From Actinomycetota bacterium (GTDB lineage Bacteria; Actinomycetota; Actinomycetes; Streptosporangiales; Streptosporangiaceae): a stretch of DNA of 7,085 nt. Where the stretch lies: contig PMST01000152.1 in the NCBI GenBank assembly GCA_003168295.1, positions 1-7,085 of the forward strand. The letters run 5' to 3'. A model generated the notes under the pieces. It did not search any database. It was not told the DNA's origin and worked only from the letters and a program-made list of their open reading frames with translations. This document shows positions 1-5,774 of the stretch, in pieces (the stretch's first letter is position 1; every line of letters begins with the position of its first letter). The translations under genes and the position numbers were made by a program.

Positions 1-2
1 TC

Positions 3-1481
3 GGGGCGATGAACGAAGGCGCCGCTACCGTCTCCACCGGCGGGGTGATCCTCGGCGCGAACCCGCGGCTTGGCTCGATGACCCGCCAGAGTGTCTCGGA
101 CCTGATCGGGACCCCGGTGCTTGACCTGATCGCGGAAGCTGACCGCCCCGCGTTCGACCGGCTGGTCGATGTCGATGTCGGCGAGAGCGCCCGCGGCGAA
201 GTGGATCTGAGGGCAGCTGGTGGCACGACCGTTCCTGTCCTGCTGGCGGTCAGCGGATTCGATCGCGACGGGCTGCTGCTGCGGTGCCTGGTCCTCACCG
301 ATCTCACCGCGCAGCGCGCCGCGGAGGGCCAGGCGGCTAAGGCGCGCGAAGCGATGCGGGAGCAGGGCGCCTTCCTCGAGCAGGCGCGGGAGGCCCTCGG
401 GCTCGGCTGGTGGGCTTCGGCTCCGGACGACGATCACATGATCACCTGGTCACCGCAGGCCCATCGGATCTACGGGCTGATCCCGGCGGAGTCCGCCGTG
501 AAGACGGAGACCCTGTGGGGTATTGTCCATCCGGACGACCTGGCGGCGGTCGCGGAGGCACGCGGGGCGGCGCTGGCAGGAGGCGTTCGCTATCAGGTCG
601 AGCATCGGATCATCCGCCCTGACGGCGCCCTGCGCTGGGTGCTGCAGGCAGCGGCCGTCGAACGGGACGATACGGGCGCGCCGGTCCGGTTGCTGGGGAT
701 CTGCCAGGACATCACCGACCGGAAGTGCAGCGAGGCCGAGGTCCGGACGCTCAACGCCGAGCTCGAGGTCCGGGTCGAGCAGCGCACGGCCGAACTGGAA
801 CTGTCGAACAAGAACCTGCGGGCGTTCAGCTACTCGATCGCCCATGACCTGCGCACTCCGCTGCGCGGGCAACAGGGGTTCAGCGAGGCGCTGCTCGAGG
901 AGTACAGCGAGATCCTCGGCGAGACCGGCCGCGGCTACGCCGGGCGCATCGCGGCGGCGAGCGAGCGGATGGGCGCCATCATCGATGACCTGCTGCGCCT
1001 GTCGCAGGTCACGCACGCCGACATGAACCTGGAACCCGTCAATCTCAGCGCGGAGGTCACCGCGATCGCCGGCGGCCTGCGATCAGCTGATCCCGGCCGC
1101 CGGGTCAGCTTCGCCGTCCAGGAGGATGTCTGGGTAACCGCGGACCGTATCCTCATCCGCACCGTGCTGGACCACCTGGTCCAGAACGCCTGGAAGTTCA
1201 CCGCCGGGCGCAAGGACGCCACCATCGAGTTCGCCACCGCCGCCCCCGCTGATGACGCCGCGGTCTGCTGCTACGTGCGTGACAACGGGGCCGGCTTCGA
1301 CCCCGCCTACGTGCACAAGCTGTTCCAGCCGTTCCAGCGGCTCCACACCACCCGCGAGTTCCCCGGCACCGGCGTCGGCCTGGCCAGCGTCCAGCGGATC
1401 ATCGAACGCCACGGCGGGCGCGCCTGGGCCGAAGGCGCCGTCAACGACGGCGCCACCTTCTACTTCACCCTCGACGCGTAA
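3..1481 (+). CDS. PAS-domain sensor histidine kinase, 5' end probably outside the window
   Basis: This is the C-terminal part of a cytoplasmic two-component sensor kinase. It would autophosphorylate on His and pass the phosphate to a response regulator that is not in this window. Residues are numbered from the ATG at 9. A PAS fold occupies about 1-95, a short helical linker 96-125, and a PAS_3-type domain with PAC motif about 126-239, ending DITDRK. A coiled coil runs about 240-270. The HisKA domain is about 272-340 with phospho-acceptor H279 in AHDLRTPLRG. The HATPase_c domain is about 370-490 with N-box N393, G1 box from D425 (DNGAGF) and G2 box from G453 (GTGVGLASV). All catalytic boxes are intact. 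No membrane segment or signal peptide is visible. The H-box neighbourhood (SYSIAHDLRTPLRG) resembles phytochrome-like and PAS soluble kinases. The frame is open to the left edge, the ATG at 9 has no properly spaced ribosome site, and the PAS fold starts at once, so this Met is probably internal. The ligand is unknown. Confidence 0.9.
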   Translation, partial: GAMNEGAATVSTGGVILGANPRLGSMTRQSVSDLIGTPVLDLIAEADRPAFDRLVDVDVGESARGEVDLRAAGGTTVPVLLAVSGFDRDGLLLRCLVLTDLTAQRAAEGQAAKAREAMREQGAFLEQAREALGLGWWASAPDDDHMITWSPQAHRIYGLIPAESAVKTETLWGIVHPDDLAAVAEARGAALAGGVRYQVEHRIIRPDGALRWVLQAAAVERDDTGAPVRLLGICQDITDRKCSEAEVRTLNAELEVRVEQRTAELELSNKNLRAFSYSIAHDLRTPLRGQQGFSEALLEEYSEILGETGRGYAGRIAAASERMGAIIDDLLRLSQVTHADMNLEPVNLSAEVTAIAGGLRSADPGRRVSFAVQEDVWVTADRILIRTVLDHLVQNAWKFTAGRKDATIEFATAAPADDAAVCCYVRDNGAGFDPAYVHKLFQPFQRLHTTREFPGTGVGLASVQRIIERHGGRAWAEGAVNDGATFYFTLDA

Positions 1482-1501
1482 GACAGTGCCAGGTAGTTCC
1501 G

Positions 1502-1516
1502 CGGCTTTAGGAGCCG
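1502..1516. terminator. Weak hairpin between convergent genes, possible bidirectional terminator
   Basis: A 5-bp GC-rich stem (CGGCT paired with AGCCG) encloses a 5-nt loop and overlaps the stop codon of the Ser/Thr kinase gene. It is the only hairpin I noticed near the 25-bp gap between the two converging stop codons. It has no T-tract on either side, so it is at best a weak terminator and may be coincidental. Confidence 0.2.
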
Positions 1517-3573
1517 AGCCACTTCGTGCTCCAGACGTAGGTATCGCCGGCGGTATCGGACGTGGCCAGGGAGCCGCCGTCCGGACTGAACGCGACGCCG
1601 ATAAGGTTCTGGCCGGACGTGCCGGGCAGCCTGTCCAGGAGCTGGCCCGCGGTCACGTTCCATAGATTGAGGTTGCCGTTGGTGTCGGCGGCGGCGAGAT
1701 AGCGGCCGTTCGGGCTGAAGGCGATGTCACCGAAGTCACCGTCGTCGAAGGACTGCAGGGTCGTGGTGAGCTTGCCGGCGGCTATGTTCCATAGGTAGAC
1801 GACGCCCCCTCCGGTGCTGCTCGAGGTGTCCGAGACAGCCAGCAGGCTTCCGTCCGGGCTGAACTTGACGTCGTAGAGACCTTGGCTGTGCGGGTCATGG
1901 AAGGTGTGGATGAGCTTTCCCGTGGCCACGTTCCACAGGTACGCGCTGCCGTCGGTGTCACCCGCGGCGATGAAGCTTCCGTCCGGGCTGAACGCGACGC
2001 CATACACGCTCTTACCCGCGGGGTCGTGCAGGCTGGCGGTAGGAGCCGAACTGACGTGGCCGGTCGCCACGTCCCACAGCGAGACGCTGCCATCGGCGTC
2101 CCCGACAGCCACGAAGCCGCCGTCCGGGCTGATCGCGATGCTGTCGTTGCCCTTGCCGTTCGCGTTCGTCAGGGTGGCGGAGAGCTTGTCGGTGGCCGCG
2201 TCCCACAGGTAGACGTCGCCGCTCGCGTCGGCCGTGGCGAACGAGTTGCTGTTCGGGCTGTACGCGACGCCGTTAACGCCATTGCTGTTCGGGTCGCGGA
2301 GGGTGGCGGTGAGCTTGCCGGTGGCCACCTTCCACAGGTAGGTGCGGCCGTTGCTGTCGCCGGTCGCGAGGACGCTGTCCGATCTGAACACTACGCCGAA
2401 AACGTTCTTGCCGCCCGGATCGTGCAAGGTGGCCTGGGGCTGCGAGGGCGGCCCCAGGCTGGCCGCGACGGTCGGACGCGGTGACGACGACCGTCCGGCC
2501 GCGAGATGGGCCGGCTTCGGCCCACCGCTGCTCAGCAGGACACCGAGGCCCGCGGCGACCGCCGCGACGACGACGCCCGCGGCGATAAGCACCGTACGGC
2601 GTGAACCATGACGGGCGGATCCGCGTTCGCCCGGTTCAGGCGGCGCCAGTTGACCGGTCGTGCGGTCGCCGGTCGGCGTGGTCCGCGTCTGCTCGTACCA
2701 CGGGGGAGGCGATGGCGGCTTGGCGACCGGGACGCGATCGTCCACCGAAGTGACCCCGGCGGCGGTGCCGGTCTGCGCCAGACGGGCCAAGATGCTGGCC
2801 AGGCCGGGTCTGTCGTCCGGGGATTTAGCCAGGCACTCGCTGATCAGCTGCCGGAACCCGTGCTCGTCGGTCAGGTCGGTCAGGTCGGGCGGTTCGGTGG
2901 TGATGCGGTACATCACGGTGACGATCGAATCGTCGCCGAAGGTGACGCGGCCGGTCGCGGCGAAGGCCAGGGTGCAGCCGAGCGCGAACACGTCGCTGGC
3001 GGGCCCGGCCGGCTCGCCGCGCAACTGCTCGGGGGACATATAGGAGTAGGTGCCGACGACCATCCCCGTCGTCGTCATCGGGCTTGCCTCGGTCGCCCGC
3101 GCGATCCCGAAGTCGATGATGCGCGGGCCGTCGTCCGCCAGGATCACGTTGCTCGGCTTCAGGTCGCGGTGGACCAGGCCGCAGGCGTGGATGGCGGCCA
3201 GTCCCTCCGCGAGCCCGGCGCCCAGCCCGCGCGCCCGCTCCAGGCTGAACGGGCCGCCTTCGGCGACCGCCTCCTGCAGCGAGGGGCCGTGAATGTAGGC
3301 CGTGACCATCCAGGGCGGATCGGCACCAGGGTCGGCGTCGACGACGGATGCCGTGTGAAAACCCCCGACCCGCCGGGCCGCGTCGATCTCTCTCGCGAAT
3401 CGCTCGCGGAACTGCCTGCTGCTGGCGTGTGCGGGATGGATGAGTTTCACCGCGACCTGGCGGCCGCCGGGAGACAGGCCGAGGAACACGCTTCCCATCC
3501 CGCCTTCGCCCAGCCTCCCGGTCAGCCGGTAGCTACCGACCCGGCTCGGATCACCAGGCTTAAGAGGATCCAT
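1507..3573 (-). CDS. Transmembrane Ser/Thr protein kinase with C-terminal seven-blade WD40-type propeller
   Basis: This is a 688-residue Hanks-type Ser/Thr protein kinase of the actinobacterial PknB/AfsK-like kind. The kinase domain is about residues 15-268. It has a Gly-rich loop at 22-29 (GEGGMGSV), ATP lysine K43 in VAVKL, probable C-helix E62, catalytic HRDLKPSNV from H135 with D137, DFG at 154-156, an activation loop with T167-T169, and SPE at 180-182, so it should be active. A Pro/Thr-rich linker (about 275-325) leads to one membrane helix at about 327-347 preceded by RHGSRR. This predicts a cytoplasmic kinase and an outside C-terminus. After a Ser/Pro linker, seven repeats (381-688) each end in L/V-W (W414, W457, W500, W547, W595, W638, W681), giving one closed propeller. 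The chosen ATG gives the family-typical start MDPLKPGDPSRVGSYRL. A TTG 51 bases upstream would add an atypical hydrophobic stretch. It lies 79 bp downstream of the peptidase gene on the same strand. The ligand and the kinase substrates are unknown. Confidence 0.93.
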   Translation of the reverse strand: MDPLKPGDPSRVGSYRLTGRLGEGGMGSVFLGLSPGGRQVAVKLIHPAHASSRQFRERFAREIDAARRVGGFHTASVVDADPGADPPWMVTAYIHGPSLQEAVAEGGPFSLERARGLGAGLAEGLAAIHACGLVHRDLKPSNVILADDGPRIIDFGIARATEASPMTTTGMVVGTYSYMSPEQLRGEPAGPASDVFALGCTLAFAATGRVTFGDDSIVTVMYRITTEPPDLTDLTDEHGFRQLISECLAKSPDDRPGLASILARLAQTGTAAGVTSVDDRVPVAKPPSPPPWYEQTRTTPTGDRTTGQLAPPEPGERGSARHGSRRTVLIAAGVVVAAVAAGLGVLLSSGGPKPAHLAAGRSSSPRPTVAASLGPPSQPQATLHDPGGKNVFGVVFRSDSVLATGDSNGRTYLWKVATGKLTATLRDPNSNGVNGVAYSPNSNSFATADASGDVYLWDAATDKLSATLTNANGKGNDSIAISPDGGFVAVGDADGSVSLWDVATGHVSSAPTASLHDPAGKSVYGVAFSPDGSFIAAGDTDGSAYLWNVATGKLIHTFHDPHSQGLYDVKFSPDGSLLAVSDTSSSTGGGVVYLWNIAAGKLTTTLQSFDDGDFGDIAFSPNGRYLAAADTNGNLNLWNVTAGQLLDRLPGTSGQNLIGVAFSPDGGSLATSDTAGDTYVWSTKWLGS
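1531..2433 (-). repeat. Tandem repeats coding for seven WD40-type propeller blades
   Basis: Seven in-frame units of about 42-48 codons fill the 3' part of the kinase gene. Protein blades begin near residues 381, 423, 466, 513, 556, 604 and 647. Similarity is visible at the DNA level: the 19-mer GCTTCCGTCCGGGCTGAAC occurs perfectly at 1846-1864 and 1975-1993, exactly 129 bp (43 codons) apart. Shorter versions recur near 1578 and 2121. Segments around CCACAGGTA recur near 1933, 2204 and 2332. Blade 5 carries a small SSSTGGG insertion, and blade 3 is lengthened before the start of blade 4. Confidence 0.85.
2866..2888 (-). repeat. Short 9-bp tandem repeat inside the kinase domain
   Basis: The plus-strand unit GTCGGTCAG is present about 2.5 times in direct succession. 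It lies in frame in the C-lobe of the kinase and encodes the DLTDLTDE segment near residues 230-237. A gain or loss of one unit would change the protein by three residues without a frameshift. Confidence 0.7.
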
Positions 3574-3599
3574 AACCCACCCGAGTCCCACCCCAGCCG

Positions 3600-3656
3600 T
3601 TATCAAACGGACCACGGATAGCAATATCTCTATGAGCAGAGAAAAGCTGATACTAG
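3600..3656 (-). promoter_or_regulatory. AT-rich intergenic island, candidate promoter of the Ser/Thr kinase gene
   Basis: About 58% of bases from 3601 to 3650 are A or T, against roughly 30% in the flanking coding DNA. The island lies just upstream of the kinase ATG at 3573 and just after the peptidase stop. On the minus strand it holds loose -10-like hexamers (GATATT, GATAAC) but no convincing -35 partner. The leader up to the ATG is G-rich (GGGTGGG a few bases before the start), which is a weak ribosome site. A kinase promoter here is an inference from composition and position. Confidence 0.3.
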
Positions 3657-5692
3657 CCGGTCAGCGCCACTTGCGGGACGCCCGGCGGGGTGAAGCCCAT
3701 GATCTGCCCGTAGAAGGAGACCTCGGCCTCGAGGCTGGCGATGATCGTCTCTGCTTTCCGGAATCCGTGTGACTCGCCCGCGAAGGCTAGGTACGCGTAG
3801 CGGATGCCGTGCGCGGCCAGGTCGGCGGCGATGGACTCGGACTGCACGGGCGGGACGATCGGGTCGTCGAGCCCTTGCAGCAACAGCACCGGGCAGGTGG
3901 CATCGTTCACGTGCCCGACCGGCGCCCGCTCGGCGTACACCGACTCGCACTCCGGGAGCGGCCCGATCAGGCCGTCCAGGTATCGCGATTCGAAGTCGTG
4001 CGTCTGAGCGGCAAAGCCCCGCAGGTCGCTGACGCCGAAATACGAGGCCGCCGCCGCGAAAACCCCCTTCCGCCCGGTTCCCCCGACCGCGTCCGGGCCG
4101 ATGACACCGATACCCGACGTCACCGCGGCCAGCGCCGTCCAGCCGCCGGCCGAGCCGCCGCGGATGCCGAGTCGGCTGGAGTCCGCCTCGCCCGCCTCGG
4201 CCAGCGCGAGCGCCGCCGCCATCGCGTCGGCCACGTCCACGATGCCCCACTGGCCGCGCAGCCGCTCCCGGTAGGCGCGGCCGTACCCGCTGGACCCGCC
4301 GTAGTTCACGTCGATGATCCCGATGCCCCGGCTGGTGAAGAACGCCTTTTCCAGATCGAGCCGCGGGCCGACCTGCGAGGTGGGACCGCCGTGCACCCAG
4401 ACGATGTACGGCGGCCGCTCATCGTCGGGCGCCCGGGCCGCGGGGTTGGTCGGCGGGTAGACGAGCGCGTGCACGACGGAACCGGACGGCCCGGTCAGCC
4501 GGGCCTCGCGGGGCACCGGCAGATATCCGGCGTCCGGCACCCAGTCCAGGGTCCGGCGCAACTCGTGCACCTCGGCGGCCTGCTGGCTGTGGCCGGCCGC
4601 GGGGATGCCGGCCGTGATCACGCTCATCGGGACCGCCGGGCCTCCCGCGATCGTGACCACGCTCCGGCCGGACGCGGAAAGCCCGGATCCGAAGACCTGG
4701 TACGGCAGGTCGAGGTCAACGAGCTGGCCGGTACCCGGGTCGAGCACGCCGAGCCGCGGCTGGCCTTGCCCGTGGACCACGGCGATGCGGCCGTCGCCGA
4801 GCACCGCGTACGGGTAAGAGCCGAGCTGCCACAGCGGCTCGGCGAACTCCTCCTCGCGCGGGCACAGCGCCTGGGGGAAGGCCAGCAGGTCAGCCAGGTA
4901 CAGGTTCCACCAGCCGGAACGATCGGAGATCACGTACAGGCTGCGGTCGTCCCGCCAGACCGGGGCCAGCACCGACTCGGCCTCGCTCCCCATGAGCAGC
5001 TGCTGCTGGTTCTTATCGCTCACCGGGCCGTCGCCGAGCGCGGCGACCCTGAGCTCGGTGCCGTCCCACGGCATCTGCGGGTGGTCCCAGCAGATCCAGG
5101 CCAGCCGGGTGCCGTCCGGGGACGGAGCCGGGAAGGCGTAGAAGTCCGAACCGCTGACCAGTACCCGGACCGCGTCCGGGTCGCCCGCGGCCGAGCCGTC
5201 CAGCGGGACCGCCACGATCGCGCGGCTGATCCGGCCGGCCCCGGCCTGGCTAGCACCGTGCCGTTCCCGGACGCACCACACCTCGTTCCCGCCGGGGGCG
5301 AGGACGAAATCGGCGAACCGGTCACCGGTGTCCGCCCCGGGTGCCGCCGTCAGCGGTTCCGGCTCCGGTCGGGCGCCGTCCCGGCTGCGGTACAGCCGCT
5401 GGTCGCTGAAGTTGGCGAAGACGAAACCGTCGGCGAGCGGAAGGTAGGACCGGCCGCCGTACTCGTGCACACGGGTTCGGGCGTTCCACGGCGCCGCGAG
5501 CAGATCGCGGCTGACCCCGTCCGGTCCCTGGCAGACCACGGTCTGCCGCCCGCCTTCGGACGGCCGCAGCTCCTGCCACCACGCGCATCCGCCGGCCATG
5601 GTCGGAAAGGCGAGCCCGATCTGCTTGCGTGCGACGTCGACGCCCCCGATCGGAGAAGGCCATTCGCCGTAAGATGTCGTTTCCGTAGCCAT
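3653..5692 (-). CDS. S9 (prolyl oligopeptidase) family serine peptidase
   Basis: This is a dipeptidyl-aminopeptidase/acylaminoacyl-peptidase-like enzyme, 679 residues from the ATG at 5692, a normal length for the family. It would cleave short peptides from the N-terminal side in the cytoplasm, since no signal peptide or membrane helix is seen. Residues about 1-390 form the N-terminal propeller that gates access, with blade-like motifs such as SPDGTRLAW and [10 protein letters not shown]. The C-terminal half is an alpha/beta hydrolase: YIVWVHGGP (oxyanion strand), [20 protein letters not shown], nucleophile S514 in GGSAGG, D610 in GLDDPIVPP and H642 in GESHGF, so the triad is complete. Start choice is uncertain: in-frame ATGs lie at 5710, 5698 and 5692, none with a clear Shine-Dalgarno site. 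I favour 5692 because it gives a start [15 protein letters not shown] close to the propeller, and a -10-like GATATT lies just upstream. The gene is divergent from miaB and upstream of the kinase. The substrate specificity cannot be told from sequence alone. Confidence 0.9.
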   Translation of the reverse strand: MATETTSYGEWPSPIGGVDVARKQIGLAFPTMAGGCAWWQELRPSEGGRQTVVCQGPDGVSRDLLAAPWNARTRVHEYGGRSYLPLADGFVFANFSDQRLYRSRDGARPEPEPLTAAPGADTGDRFADFVLAPGGNEVWCVRERHGASQAGAGRISRAIVAVPLDGSAAGDPDAVRVLVSGSDFYAFPAPSPDGTRLAWICWDHPQMPWDGTELRVAALGDGPVSDKNQQQLLMGSEAESVLAPVWRDDRSLYVISDRSGWWNLYLADLLAFPQALCPREEEFAEPLWQLGSYPYAVLGDGRIAVVHGQGQPRLGVLDPGTGQLVDLDLPYQVFGSGLSASGRSVVTIAGGPAVPMSVITAGIPAAGHSQQAAEVHELRRTLDWVPDAGYLPVPREARLTGPSGSVVHALVYPPTNPAARAPDDERPPYIVWVHGGPTSQVGPRLDLEKAFFTSRGIGIIDVNYGGSSGYGRAYRERLRGQWGIVDVADAMAAALALAEAGEADSSRLGIRGGSAGGWTALAAVTSGIGVIGPDAVGGTGRKGVFAAAASYFGVSDLRGFAAQTHDFESRYLDGLIGPLPECESVYAERAPVGHVNDATCPVLLLQGLDDPIVPPVQSESIAADLAAHGIRYAYLAFAGESHGFRKAETIIASLEAEVSFYGQIMGFTPPGVPQVALTG

Positions 5693-5773
5693 TTGCATAC
5701 CGAATATCATGCCGGAAGCCGGCCGCGGAGATCACCGGGCCCCGGTGCGCGCGCCCGCGCCTATCCTGGTCGT
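5693..5773. promoter_or_regulatory. Divergent control region between the S9 peptidase gene and miaB
   Basis: This short spacer must hold the promoters for two divergent genes. On the plus strand TATCCT at 5762-5767 is a good -10 element for miaB. On the minus strand GATATT at 5708-5703 matches four of six -10 consensus positions and would start the peptidase transcript within a few bases of the ATG at 5692. The middle is very GC-rich and purely alternating G/C in part (about 5746-5760). No recognisable -35 boxes or operator palindromes were found. Confidence 0.35.
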
Positions 5774-5774
5774 G
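5762..5774 (+). promoter_or_regulatory. -10 element and probable leaderless start of miaB
   Basis: TATCCT (5762-5767) fits the actinobacterial TAnnnT -10 pattern. Six bases separate it from the GTG at 5774, which places the expected transcription start on or within a base or two of the start codon. No Shine-Dalgarno sequence precedes the GTG, as expected for a leaderless mRNA. No -35 box was recognised. Confidence 0.5.

Noticed and set aside
450..1016. A 188-codon open frame on the minus strand inside the histidine kinase
   Set aside because: It is antisense to the PAS and HisKA coding sequence, with composition typical of a high-GC shadow frame.
1882..2484. A 200-codon plus-strand frame with a repeating pattern (VPQ, AVRA)
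   Set aside because: The regularity comes from the WD40-coding tandem repeats read on the opposite strand, not from a separate repeat protein.
2608..3621. A 337-codon open frame on the plus strand opposite the Ser/Thr kinase domain
   Set aside because: The minus strand carries the intact kinase motifs. This frame gives Arg/Gly-rich sequence with no family resemblance.
3627..3642. An inverted repeat TCTCT-6 nt-AGAGA after the peptidase stop
   Set aside because: The 5-bp stem is AT-containing and weak with no T-tract in the right place, so it is not a credible terminator.
3630..4250. A 206-codon minus-strand frame overlapping the peptidase catalytic domain
   Set aside because: It is out of frame with the peptidase, which has the complete catalytic triad here. 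The translation is Arg/Gly-rich nonsense.
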